DNA of 64,000 bases from JALYOK01 sp963840785 (lineage in GTDB: Bacteria > Pseudomonadota > Gammaproteobacteria > Burkholderiales > JALYOK01). The stretch covers positions 62,001 to 126,000 of the forward strand of contig CAWJAF010000003.1 in assembly GCA_963840785.1 (NCBI GenBank). Reading direction: 5' to 3'. Numbering within the stretch: position 1 is the first letter of the stretch; each line of letters opens with the position of its first letter. Below are positions 9,341 through 17,895 of the stretch, piece after piece. The position numbers were made by a program, and so were the translations under genes. The notes beneath the pieces are model-generated. The model saw nothing but the letters and a program-made list of their open reading frames with translations. It was not told where the DNA came from and made no database searches.

Positions 9341-9374
9341 TTGTGTAACAATTCTGCACAAATAATGATAATTC
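9341..9374. promoter_or_regulatory. Candidate operator dyad plus Fur-box-like sequence upstream of the DUF6502 gene
   Basis: TTGTGT, 9 nt, GCACAA (9341-9361) repeats the dyad seen at 9002-9024. It is directly followed by AATAATGATAATTC (9361-9374), which matches the left two-thirds of the Fur consensus at 11 of 13 positions. Both lie 40-73 bp ahead of the ATG at 9414, where a promoter operator is expected. Iron control would fit a redox island, but a scored motif search is needed to separate this from AT-rich background. Confidence 0.35.
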
Positions 9375-9413
9375 TGGGAGTGCTGCGAACTAACGAGCGC
9401 ATTTACCATTGCC

Positions 9414-10310
9414 ATGAAACAGAAATCTGCTGGGCTGGAAATATCAACTGAGGTCTCATTTCGAGCGCTCCGAAAAATTTTTCGCCCTATCGTCAAATAC
9501 ATGATTGCCCGTGGCATTACCTTCCCGGCAGTAACTCAGCTCCTGAAATCCCTTTACGTTGAAGTCGCTAACGAAGAATTCCCATTGGCGGATCGGCGCG
9601 CAACTGACAGCCGCGTAAGCATGTTGACCGGAATCCACCGAGGTGAAGTGAAACGACTGACGGAGGATGGCGCAGCCGAAAGCGAAACTACGCCTAGCTC
9701 CGTTTCGTTGGGCGCCCAAGTTGTTGCGCGCTGGATCAGCGACCCGTTGTATCTAGACTCCCACGCGAATCCCGTTCCGCTGCCTCGTCATGCCAGCGAT
9801 GGGGGTGACGCGTCCTTCGAATCACTTGTCGCCACTATTCGCCGGGATATTCGGTCGCGGCCGATGCTTGATGAATGGCTCCGCCTTGGGGTTGTAGCGT
9901 TAGATAATCAGGATCGGGTTTGCCTAAAGACAAAAGCATTTGTGCCGGAAAAGGGTAGTGAGGAAAAAGCATTTTATTTTGGCCAAAACCTACATGATCA
10001 TATTTCCGTGAGCGTAAATAATATGCTAGGCGAACAGGATTCACTGCTTGAACGTAGCGTGTACTACCATCGTTTGACGCCAGCGTCGATCGAAACGCTA
10101 AAAAAACTCGCTACCGAACTAGGGATGCGCTCGGTTCAGGAGGTCAATCGTCTTGCGTCTCAACTAGATCGCCTCGACGGTGGGCGGCCCGACGCAAACC
10201 AGCGCATGAATTTTGGGATTTACTTCTTTCGAGGTGCGAGCGATGACATCGCACCGCCGCCGATTGAACCGGCCAAGATAAAACCGAATCCGCGCAGCAA
10301 GGGAAAATAA
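9414..10310 (+). CDS. DUF6502 family protein, putative transcriptional regulator
   Basis: 298 residues, cytoplasmic, no signal peptide. The N-terminal ~90 residues look like a winged-helix type fold (ITFPAVTQLLKSLYVE, then SRVSMLTGIHRGEVKRL, which resembles a recognition helix). The remainder, including a helical section ending near residue 270 and a basic tail, matches the uncharacterised DUF6502 family. ATG at 9414 is the first in-frame methionine of the conserved region. It is followed after only 8 bp by the DUF5666 lipoprotein gene and then by apbE, so the three probably form one operon. It faces the cytochrome-like gene across a region with paired dyads and is the natural candidate to bind them. 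The DNA-binding role is inference. Confidence 0.75.
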   Translation: MKQKSAGLEISTEVSFRALRKIFRPIVKYMIARGITFPAVTQLLKSLYVEVANEEFPLADRRATDSRVSMLTGIHRGEVKRLTEDGAAESETTPSSVSLGAQVVARWISDPLYLDSHANPVPLPRHASDGGDASFESLVATIRRDIRSRPMLDEWLRLGVVALDNQDRVCLKTKAFVPEKGSEEKAFYFGQNLHDHISVSVNNMLGEQDSLLERSVYYHRLTPASIETLKKLATELGMRSVQEVNRLASQLDRLDGGRPDANQRMNFGIYFFRGASDDIAPPPIEPAKIKPNPRSKGK

Positions 10311-10318
10311 GGAAAATT

Positions 10319-11839
10319 TTGAAGTCGACGAATCGAAACCACATGGTGCTTTTTCTTAAGTTGTGCAATCGACAATTGCCTAGCCATTTCGGAATTACGC
10401 TAATCCTCTTAATCGGAAGTCTGCTCTCGGGGTGTGGCGGCGGCGTGGGTGGAACAGGCGGTGGAGGTGACGGCGGCGGGGGCAGTGGCGGCGGTGGCGT
10501 AGGCGGAACAGGTATTGTCTCAATGGGAACGGTAAAAAAAACGGAACCTGCAACTATCACCGTCAATAATACCGCCTACCAGATCACAGCAGAAACTAAA
10601 GTAACCCTCGACGGGAAAGGCGCGCCGGTGACGGATCTACAACCGGGTATGGTCGTCGAGGTGGACGCTTATAAATATACGGATACACAAATCACCGAGG
10701 CCGAAGTCATCACCTATAAAAATACGCTGACCGGGCCAATCAGTTCAATTAACGGAAATTGCGGTTCCATGGTAGTTCTAGGACAAATTATCGAGGCCGA
10801 TACGCATACACTGCCGACACTGGTTAACGGATTATGCGACTACAGCATTGGTGAAATTGTTGAAGTTAGCGGCTACGTTAGCGATACCGTGTTGAACGCT
10901 ATTCGTGCAACGTTTATTCGCATTAAGGCCGCTTCGCAAAAGGTCAACATGTCAGGGAATATCGCCAGCGTGTCGGCAGCCCAGAAAACATTTGTGATTG
11001 GCGCATTGACAATTGACTATGCAAATGCGGAGTTTGAGCCGTCTAACGCGGTGCCCGCGGTCGGTAGATTTGCAAGAGTGAGCGGCATTGCAACGGGCTT
11101 TGATACAGTCGCTGCGACCGAAGTTGAGATGAATCCAGAAGGCTTGGGCGGTAACGCGGGGAATGAAGCGGAGGTTACCGGGTTTGTCAGCAATCTGAGT
11201 GGGACAACGTTCACGGTGAACGGGCAAGCAATTAACGCAAGCAAAGCAAAAATCTCACCTGAAACCGCGACGCTTGCGAATAGTGTGAAAGTGGAAGTAC
11301 ACGGCAAGCTCAACACGCAATCGGAGATCGACGCGAGCGAAATTGAAGTGAAATCAACATCTCCAATCAGTATTCAATCCAATGTTGAAGCAATCAGTGC
11401 AAATGGATTGACGCTTTCGGGTATCGCCATTCTCGTGAACGATTCGACCCTATTCCAGGACGAAAGCGGCAATACGTCGAAACTAAAATTAGCTGACATT
11501 CGCCCTAACGATCAAGTAACGATTTCCTGTTACCGAGACGCAAACGGAAATCTCGTGGCTCGAAAAGTTGAACTGAAAACTCCAAGCACGAAATTCACCG
11601 TCGAAGGCGATGTCGTAAGCGTGCAACCTAGCGGCTATTCGTTCTCGATACTTGCAGGCCTCGATATCACTGTCGTCATTGGAAACCTCACCGAGATAAA
11701 GAGTCATAATGGGCGATTGCTCAGCCCTGAAGAATTTCTTGCGCTTCTGAATCCGGGTTCGAGAGTAAAAGCCGAAGGTGTTCTAGGTTCAGCAAAATCA
11801 CTTGACGCGACATCGGGTAAGGTCGAAATAAAGGATTGA
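10319..11839 (+). CDS. DUF5666 repeat lipoprotein
   Basis: About 500 residues. A lipoprotein signal ends in the lipobox LLSGC (Cys39 from the TTG start), then a glycine-rich linker of ~25 residues, then several copies of a ~65-75-residue small beta-barrel unit (for example V.G.V..V.....T..V.G....V...T....) typical of DUF5666. Start choice: the TTG at 10319 has AAGGA about 5 nt ahead; the ATG at 10343 is an alternative that keeps the signal peptide. The gene follows the DUF6502 gene by 8 bp and precedes apbE by 39 bp. It is predicted to be outer-membrane anchored. The OB-like repeats may bind a ligand or partner protein; the true function is unknown. Confidence 0.8.
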   Translation: MKSTNRNHMVLFLKLCNRQLPSHFGITLILLIGSLLSGCGGGVGGTGGGGDGGGGSGGGGVGGTGIVSMGTVKKTEPATITVNNTAYQITAETKVTLDGKGAPVTDLQPGMVVEVDAYKYTDTQITEAEVITYKNTLTGPISSINGNCGSMVVLGQIIEADTHTLPTLVNGLCDYSIGEIVEVSGYVSDTVLNAIRATFIRIKAASQKVNMSGNIASVSAAQKTFVIGALTIDYANAEFEPSNAVPAVGRFARVSGIATGFDTVAATEVEMNPEGLGGNAGNEAEVTGFVSNLSGTTFTVNGQAINASKAKISPETATLANSVKVEVHGKLNTQSEIDASEIEVKSTSPISIQSNVEAISANGLTLSGIAILVNDSTLFQDESGNTSKLKLADIRPNDQVTISCYRDANGNLVARKVELKTPSTKFTVEGDVVSVQPSGYSFSILAGLDITVVIGNLTEIKSHNGRLLSPEEFLALLNPGSRVKAEGVLGSAKSLDATSGKVEIKD

Positions 11840-11878
11840 GGATTTAAACGCGCTCGATTCAGGCACAATGCGACGCCA

Positions 11879-12814
11879 ATGACAACGCTTTTTCGATTTA
11901 GCTTCCACGCCATGGCGAGCGAAAACGAACTCCAGCTCTATGTGAATGACCGCCCGGAAGCAGCCCGCGTAGCGGAACTCGCGTCCGAGGAAGTGCGGCG
12001 CATTGAACGAAAATTTTCCCGCTATCGAGACGATAGCCTCCTCACCCAAATCAATCAGGCCGCCGGCCGACATGCCGTACCTATCGATACCGAAACTGCC
12101 GCGCTGCTCGCCTATGCTGATGCGTGTTTTAAGAAAAGCAATGGTCTGTTCGATCTAACTTCGGGTGTGTTGCGGCGCTGCTGGAATTTTAAGGCAGCCC
12201 GTTTACCGGATCCCCAGCACCTCCGCGTAACGTTAGCATTAGTTGGGTGGGACAAAGTCCAATGGTCGACAACAGAAATCTATCTGCCAACGCTCGGGAT
12301 GCAACTCGATTTTGGCGGAATCGGCAAAGAGTATGCGGCCGATCGGGCCGCTGCCCTATGTCTTAACGAAGGGATCAATAGTGGGTTAGTAAATCTCGCC
12401 GGTGATATCCGAATTCTTGGCCCTCACCCAGACGGCTCGCCATGGCGAATCGGCATTAAGCACCCGCGCCAACCTGGCGCTATTATCGCAAGCATTGATC
12501 TAAGATCAGGTGCGCTTGCAACTAGCGGCGACTATGAGCGATATTTTGAAATAGCGGGGCGACGTTATTCGCACATCTTAAATGCGAAGACCGGCTACCC
12601 CGTCAGCGAATTACAAGCCGTGTCGGTGACCGTGCCATTGTGTAGCGTCGCCGGTAGTCTATCAACAATCGCCATGCTTAAAGGGCGGAAAGGGCCTCGA
12701 TTTTTGCGATCGGAAAACGTTGGTTTCATTGCTGTTGATCAAGATGGAAAGATTAAATCCAACCTTGGATCGATGCTTGGTTTGCGTCATCACGACGAGT
12801 TTTCGTTGATTTAG
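11879..12814 (+). CDS. apbE: FAD:protein FMN transferase ApbE, signal-less form
   Basis: 311 residues. ApbE moves FMN from FAD onto a Thr or Ser of target proteins. The family motifs are present: FHAMASENEL at the start (the usual AMGT region), LDFGGIGKEYAAD (residues 143-155), SGDYERYF (216-223) and YSHILNAKTGYPV (230-242), which build the FAD and Mg2+ site. There is no signal peptide or lipobox, unlike most ApbE proteins, so it may act in the cytoplasm. An upstream start cannot be ruled out, but none is obvious. It is third in the DUF6502-DUF5666-apbE set and ends 39 bp from the convergent MFS gene. No FMN-binding-domain substrate of the usual NqrC/RnfG type is in the window; DUF3570 is the nearest candidate target. 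Confidence 0.9.
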   Translation: MTTLFRFSFHAMASENELQLYVNDRPEAARVAELASEEVRRIERKFSRYRDDSLLTQINQAAGRHAVPIDTETAALLAYADACFKKSNGLFDLTSGVLRRCWNFKAARLPDPQHLRVTLALVGWDKVQWSTTEIYLPTLGMQLDFGGIGKEYAADRAAALCLNEGINSGLVNLAGDIRILGPHPDGSPWRIGIKHPRQPGAIIASIDLRSGALATSGDYERYFEIAGRRYSHILNAKTGYPVSELQAVSVTVPLCSVAGSLSTIAMLKGRKGPRFLRSENVGFIAVDQDGKIKSNLGSMLGLRHHDEFSLI

Positions 12815-12852
12815 AATATCAGCAGCGCTCGCTACGGCGGGTAACGCATTTT

Positions 12853-14022
12853 CTATGGTGCGCTCGATAAGGATGCTGACCGCTGTCTGTTCATACGCAA
12901 ATACCACGAGGACAGAACGACACCAAGGAAGGCCATCAACCCGGCAAATATTCCTAGTCCAACAAAACCGAAATAGATCAATAACTGCACGCCACCCGAC
13001 GCGGCAAGTAGCCAGCCGATGCTAGCCAACGTGATGTTGAAGCCGAGCACGGCGCCGCGGACTTCATTCGGCACTTCCGATAGCGTCGCGACATAAAGCG
13101 GCCGGCCAAGCGCGTTGAAAAACGAATAGGCAAATCCGAGCACAATCGAAAACGTCACACTGACCGGCCATAGCAGCAATGGGATCACCAATGCGCCGGT
13201 GACCAGCAGCGATCCGGCGAACAACAGCATGCGCCGTTGGAAACGATCCGCAAGCTGGCCGCCGAGTAAGTTTCCGAGCAAATTTCCAATCGCAACTAGC
13301 ATCAACACCCACGCCAAATGCGAGAAAGACAGTGCATAATTTTGTTGGAAAAATGTGGCGAGATAAATGGCGACCGTGGCAAAGCACACGCGCTCCATTG
13401 AACCGGCGCCGAGCAAAATCATCAGTCGTGGATTGAGAATACTTTTGAACGAAACATGCTCGCGTCCGACAGCGACGTGACGAGGTAGATCCGTCGGGAC
13501 CAACCAGATGAGGCTCAGTAACGATAAAAATGCCAGCACAGCATGGACTTGAAACGCGCCACGCCAACCGGCGAAGGAACCGATATACGTGAGCAACGGC
13601 ACGCCTAACACCATCGAAATCGATTGACCGGTGATCACCCAGCCGAGTGCGCGCCCGCGCAATTTGGCCGGCACATGATCGGAAACACATGCGAATACCG
13701 CGCCCAAGAATCCGCCACCGGCCAATCCGGCGACGACATGCCATGAAGTCGCCGCCCAGTAACTTTCAGCGAAAGAAAAGCCAACTCGCGTGATTGCCAA
13801 CACCAACATTGAGCCGATGAGAATCGGCTTGCGCCCCACCCGATCGGACAAGCTTCCCGCGACCCACGATGTGATTCCCCATGCGATCGCCGCGAAGGAA
13901 ATCAAATGGGCGATTGCGGCAAGATCGCGCCCGACATCGCTGGCGATGACTTGCAAAAATGGCGCGAGCGAATTGCCCGATGTCGTGACAATAAACGTAC
14001 CGGCACAACAGGCAAACAGCAA
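12853..14022 (-). CDS. MFS transporter
   Basis: About 390 residues with about twelve hydrophobic segments and the MFS motif A (GSLSDRVGRKP) in the first cytoplasmic loop, with a degenerate copy in the second half (GGQLADRFQRR). It is predicted to be an inner-membrane H+-coupled exporter of the drug-resistance (DHA1-like) type, but the substrate cannot be read from sequence. The start is uncertain: the frame is open to about 14085 with no ATG or GTG. The TTG at 14022 falls inside what looks like the first membrane helix, so either a non-standard start or a small indel upstream is possible. Convergent with apbE. Confidence 0.8.
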   Translation of the reverse strand: MLFACCAGTFIVTTSGNSLAPFLQVIASDVGRDLAAIAHLISFAAIAWGITSWVAGSLSDRVGRKPILIGSMLVLAITRVGFSFAESYWAATSWHVVAGLAGGGFLGAVFACVSDHVPAKLRGRALGWVITGQSISMVLGVPLLTYIGSFAGWRGAFQVHAVLAFLSLLSLIWLVPTDLPRHVAVGREHVSFKSILNPRLMILLGAGSMERVCFATVAIYLATFFQQNYALSFSHLAWVLMLVAIGNLLGNLLGGQLADRFQRRMLLFAGSLLVTGALVIPLLLWPVSVTFSIVLGFAYSFFNALGRPLYVATLSEVPNEVRGAVLGFNITLASIGWLLAASGGVQLLIYFGFVGLGIFAGLMAFLGVVLSSWYLRMNRQRSASLSSAP

Positions 14023-14258
14023 TGCGACCAGGCGAAGTTTCGATAACGTCGGCGCGGCTGGATGATCAGAAGAAATGGGAACGCCTTACTTCGAATGGAA
14101 TCGCCAGTGTACGCGGCGAGAAGATTAATTTCTAGTTAGAAAAGACTCTGCCCTGCGATCCGCTCCACGCTTGCCTTGCAGCACACCACGCGTGAAGAAC
14201 CGCTATGGCAGACACTCTTCAGGCAGACATCGATTTGATTCAAGTTAAAAGCAAATCG

Positions 14259-16340
14259 CTAAAATTCAGTCCATTCTTCGTTGATTTGAGCCGGTACCGG
14301 TTCGGTGCGAACAGTTGAGGGCTGGCGTTGCCGAGTCGAAACACTCGGATTTGCGGCATGCACTTTGTTCAACGTAACCATTGGCACTTCGGATGCGCGG
14401 CCGTCAACCTTAAAGCGGCCGACGGTGCTGACCAACGCGTTGGCTTGATCCTTGAGGGATTCGGTTGTTGCCGTGGCCTGTTGCACCATTGCGGCGTTTT
14501 GCTGATTGGCGTCGTCCATTTGAATCACGGCACGATTGACTTGGCCAATGCCATCGCTTTGTTCGCGCGAAGCGGCAGCAATCTCGTTCATCAATGCGGC
14601 GACGCGCTTGGTGCTAATCAGGGATTCTTGAATCGTCTTTAACGTATCGTCTACAGAACGCACGCCGACCGAGACTTTTTCACGAGTTTGCGCGACCAGA
14701 CCTTTAATCTGTTTCGCCGCATCGGCTGAATGGTGCGCGAGGTTTCTCACTTCCGCCGCGACCACCGCAAAACCGCGGCCCTGCTCGCCGGCTCGCGCCG
14801 CTTCGACCGCCGCATTCAACGCCAAGATATTAGTTTGAAATGCAATGTTATCAATCAGCGAAATAATCTCGCCAATTTTCGCTGTACTCGCTTCAATTTC
14901 AGACATCGTAGTCGTAAGGTGCTTCATCGACGCGCGCCCTTCCTCTGCGGTCCGGGCAGAATCCTGCGATAACTCGTTCGCGTCACTGGCCGATTCCGCA
15001 TTGCGCTGGACAGTGGCGGTGAGTTCTTCGAGGCTCGCGGACGTCTGCTCGATAGTTGAGGCTTGAGATTCTGTGCGCTGCGACAGATTTTCGTTCGCAT
15101 CGGAAATTTGATTCGATGCGAGGTAAACATGTTCAGCCGCGCGATTAATTTCCAGTGTTAGCTCCGTTAATCGCATCTTGGTATCCCGCAAAGTATTGGT
15201 CAATGAACCAATTTCATCGCTCGCACGCGAGTCGATTTTTCCGGTCAAGTCGCCTTCGGCAACACGGCCCAATGCTTTTTTCAAGAATCCAATGCCCGAT
15301 TTGACCGTGTAATAAAACGCAAAAAATAGGTAGAGCGCCAAGAGTAAACACAAAAAAGCAACCCCTTGGATTAGTATGTCTTGCTGTCGGTATTGTTTGA
15401 TCCGCTTACTGATTAATGTATCGAGGCGCGGCAAGGCGCGTTCGGAGGCCTTGCTCAACTGATCAAATGCTGCGGTGCCCGATTTGAAATAAGCCTCGGC
15501 AGTGATCACCGACAAGCCTCCAGCGCTCGTTATTGACGGCATGTCGTTGAGAAATTGTGAGACATCCGCGAGACCTTTTAATGTTTCATCAAACGCTACT
15601 TTCAATTCGCTGGATTCCGCTATCGCAGTTTCAACACTGCCGCGAAGTTCAACATATCGTTCTCTGGCTAGACTCTCCAAAACTACAAGCTTCGCCCGTT
15701 CGTCTGGCGTCAGTTCCGTGCGCATCACGAATCCGATCCCAACGCCACGAGCAATAGCGACGCGTTCAGACAATTTCGGCAAATTATTGGTGACGATATC
15801 CATCAAAAGATAGGATGCCGTATCGGAATCGAGAAGAAGATTGGATTTTAATGTGACCAAACTGATTAAACTTTGAATTTCTTTGACTATCTCCGTATGC
15901 TCGTCAAACATGCCTTCGGAATCCTGCGAATCGTCATTGACAGTGAGCGCATTGAGTTTGTTGTGCACCTTACCCCATTGCGCGGCCGAGCCGTAACTTA
16001 GGCCGAGTTCATTTTCCATCAAGTTGACTTCCGCGATGGTGGCGCGAATTTTTTTCTGAATGTCGTCGCGAATTGGCTTTTTCTGCTCGTAGCCCTTCGC
16101 AATCAAATAGGTTAAGTCGCGATGACCTTGGACGAGTCGTCCTAAAATAGTTAAGGGACGCAGATAACGAAGCCCATCGCGCTCGGCGGACATAAACTCG
16201 ATCTGTTTTTGTGTTTCGGTAAAGTATAGAAATGCCGTGTACGCCAACGGCAGTAACATAAACAAGCTAACTAACAGGAACTTTTGGACCAGGGAGAGCC
16301 GCCGCATCAACAGGATGCCCGGTGCAATCAGCGCTTTCAT
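14259..16340 (-). CDS. Methyl-accepting chemotaxis protein with C-terminal CheR-binding pentapeptide
   Basis: 693 residues. A membrane helix near residues 25-45, a ~280-residue, mostly helical periplasmic sensor, a second helix (FLCLLLALYLFFAFYY) near 325, then HAMP and the cytoplasmic coiled coil. The signalling tip contains NIAFQTNILALNAAVEAARAG, diagnostic of MCPs. The protein ends EEWTEF, which fits the xWxxF tether that recruits the methyltransferase CheR, so the receptor is probably methylation-adapted. ATG at 16340 has GAGG 8 nt upstream. It is not adjacent to a flagellar che operon here and may work with the Pil-Chp system or a distant one. The ligand is unknown. Confidence 0.9.
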   Translation of the reverse strand: MKALIAPGILLMRRLSLVQKFLLVSLFMLLPLAYTAFLYFTETQKQIEFMSAERDGLRYLRPLTILGRLVQGHRDLTYLIAKGYEQKKPIRDDIQKKIRATIAEVNLMENELGLSYGSAAQWGKVHNKLNALTVNDDSQDSEGMFDEHTEIVKEIQSLISLVTLKSNLLLDSDTASYLLMDIVTNNLPKLSERVAIARGVGIGFVMRTELTPDERAKLVVLESLARERYVELRGSVETAIAESSELKVAFDETLKGLADVSQFLNDMPSITSAGGLSVITAEAYFKSGTAAFDQLSKASERALPRLDTLISKRIKQYRQQDILIQGVAFLCLLLALYLFFAFYYTVKSGIGFLKKALGRVAEGDLTGKIDSRASDEIGSLTNTLRDTKMRLTELTLEINRAAEHVYLASNQISDANENLSQRTESQASTIEQTSASLEELTATVQRNAESASDANELSQDSARTAEEGRASMKHLTTTMSEIEASTAKIGEIISLIDNIAFQTNILALNAAVEAARAGEQGRGFAVVAAEVRNLAHHSADAAKQIKGLVAQTREKVSVGVRSVDDTLKTIQESLISTKRVAALMNEIAAASREQSDGIGQVNRAVIQMDDANQQNAAMVQQATATTESLKDQANALVSTVGRFKVDGRASEVPMVTLNKVHAANPSVSTRQRQPSTVRTEPVPAQINEEWTEF

Positions 16341-16459
16341 CGGAGTTACCTCGATAAATTATTAATATATTTCTACATTATATTGATTTATTGTGTTTTT
16401 TCATAATATTGTTTTGGACTTTTTGACGGAATGCAATAGAAGCCACCATTTTCAACCTC

Positions 16460-16599
16460 GGGAAGCTCTGAATCAGTTTGAGTTCTAAAGGAGGCAAGGC
16501 GCGAACAAAAAATATCGACGCAGCATATGTATGATATGTAAGATATTTTTTGTGAGCAACGCAGGATCATGACGAAATTGGACTTGTTCAGAGCTCCCC
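16460..16599. mobile_element. MITE-like palindromic element with ~16-bp terminal inverted repeats
   Basis: The ends GGGAAGCTCTGAATCAG (16460-16476) and CTTGTTCAGAGCTCCCC (16583-16599) are inverted repeats. Inside, GCGAACAAAAAATATC (16501-16516) pairs with GATATTTTTTGTGAGC (16542-16557). The 140-bp unit contains no plausible gene and sits in the 360-bp gap between the MCP and the acyl-CoA dehydrogenase. Terminal repeats with a hairpin core are typical of non-autonomous transposon derivatives; the ends resemble IS5-type termini, but the parent element is not in the window. Confidence 0.55.
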
Positions 16600-16699
16600 T
16601 AAGTCAAAACCCGCATGAATACTAAATCCCAGCACCGCATGGCTGCAGACCCGCACCACTATTGGCGTTCCAATGCATTGCGAAAAAACAATCGTAAAT

Positions 16700-17866
16700 T
16701 CAGTAGGTTCGCGGCAAACCTAAGACATGCTCAGCGACGTAAGCAAGGATGAGATTGGTAGAAATAGGTGCGACCTGATAAAGGCGGGTTTCACGAAATT
16801 TGCGTTCGACATCGTATTCGGCGGCAAAACCAAAGCCGCCGTGAGTTTGCAGGCAAACATTCGCGGCCTCCCACGACGCATCCGCAGCAAGGAGTTTGGC
16901 CATATTCGCTTCCGCACCGCAGGGCACACCGGCATCGAACATTGCCGCCGCTTTGAAACGCATTAAATTCGCTGCTTCAACGTTGACGTGGGCGCGGGCG
17001 ATAGGAAACGCGACGCCCTGGTTTTGGCCGATGGGCCGATCGAACACGACGCGATCCTTAGCGTAGCGCGTGGCCTTTTCGATGAACCAATGGCCGTCGC
17101 CGACGCATTCCGCCGCGATTAAAATGCGCTCGGCGTTCATGCCGTCCAGAATGTAGCGAAAGCCCCTGCCTTCTTCGCCGATTAAATTTTCCGCCGGGAC
17201 GTCGAAGTTGTCGAAAAACACTTCGTTGGTTTCGTGGTTCGGCATATTGCGAATCGGCTTCAGGGTCATGCCTTTTTTCTCGGCATCCTTAAGTTCGAGC
17301 AAAAACACGGATAAACCTTCGGATTTTTTCTTCACTTCGGCCAGCGGCGTAGTACGTGCCAACAGCAACATCAAGTCAGAATGTTGCACGCGCGAGGTCC
17401 AAACTTTTTGGCCATTGACGATGTAGCGATCGCCCTTTTTTACGGCAGTGGTTTTGAGCTTTGTCGTATCGGAACCGGTGGTTGGCTCGGTGACCGCAAA
17501 GGATTGCAAGCGCAGCTCGCCTTTGGCGATCCGCGGCAAATAGCGCTGCTTTTGTTCGTCAGAGCCGTGCCGCAGCACCGTACCCATCACATACATTTGT
17601 GCGTGACAAGCGCCGGAATTCGCGCCGGAACGATTCACTTCCTCAAGAATAATCGACGCTTCTGTGATACCCAAACCTGAACCGCCATATTGCTCGGGTA
17701 TCAGCGCGGACAACCAACCGGCTTCTGTTAACGCCTTAACGAACGCTTCCGGATAAGCGCGAGCCTCATCGAGTTTTTGCCAATAATCTGAGCCGAAATC
17801 CGCGCAGAGCGAACGCACGCCGCGGCGAATTTCGTCGTGCTCTGAATGTGAAGATTTTTTTAACAT
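16700..17866 (-). CDS. Acyl-CoA dehydrogenase
   Basis: 388 residues with the usual three-part fold: N-terminal helical domain, middle beta domain (FAVTEPTTGSDTTKLKTTA and VNGQKVWTS, FAD contacts) and C-terminal helical domain (GRGFRYILDGMNAERILIAA, QTHGGFGFAAEYDVERKFR). It catalyses FAD-dependent alpha,beta-dehydrogenation of an acyl-CoA, passing electrons to ETF. ATG at 17866 follows GGCGGA; the upstream TTG at 17887 is less likely. It lies just behind a DctP-type receptor gene on the same strand (30 bp), suggesting that the imported acid is oxidised as its CoA ester. A clear paralogue lies at 46014-47181; the two share the C-terminal ending YVAE..LGLPR.Y. Confidence 0.92.
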   Translation of the reverse strand: MLKKSSHSEHDEIRRGVRSLCADFGSDYWQKLDEARAYPEAFVKALTEAGWLSALIPEQYGGSGLGITEASIILEEVNRSGANSGACHAQMYVMGTVLRHGSDEQKQRYLPRIAKGELRLQSFAVTEPTTGSDTTKLKTTAVKKGDRYIVNGQKVWTSRVQHSDLMLLLARTTPLAEVKKKSEGLSVFLLELKDAEKKGMTLKPIRNMPNHETNEVFFDNFDVPAENLIGEEGRGFRYILDGMNAERILIAAECVGDGHWFIEKATRYAKDRVVFDRPIGQNQGVAFPIARAHVNVEAANLMRFKAAAMFDAGVPCGAEANMAKLLAADASWEAANVCLQTHGGFGFAAEYDVERKFRETRLYQVAPISTNLILAYVAEHVLGLPRTY

Positions 17867-17895
17867 GAGTCCGCCACGATACTGCAATTAAAGAA

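Larger units (their letters stand above)
8837..9413. other. AT-rich divergent intergenic region between the cytochrome-like and DUF6502 genes
   Basis: A 577-bp region without a convincing gene, much richer in A+T than its flanks around 9000-9070 and 9300-9375. It must hold the promoters for both divergent transcription units. It contains several inverted repeats, listed separately. No recognisable riboswitch or small RNA was found by eye. Confidence 0.7.

Noticed and set aside
16388..16570. A 60-codon minus-strand frame between the MCP and the acyl-CoA dehydrogenase
   Set aside because: It runs into the MITE-like palindrome, has no ribosome-binding site and no recognisable protein features.
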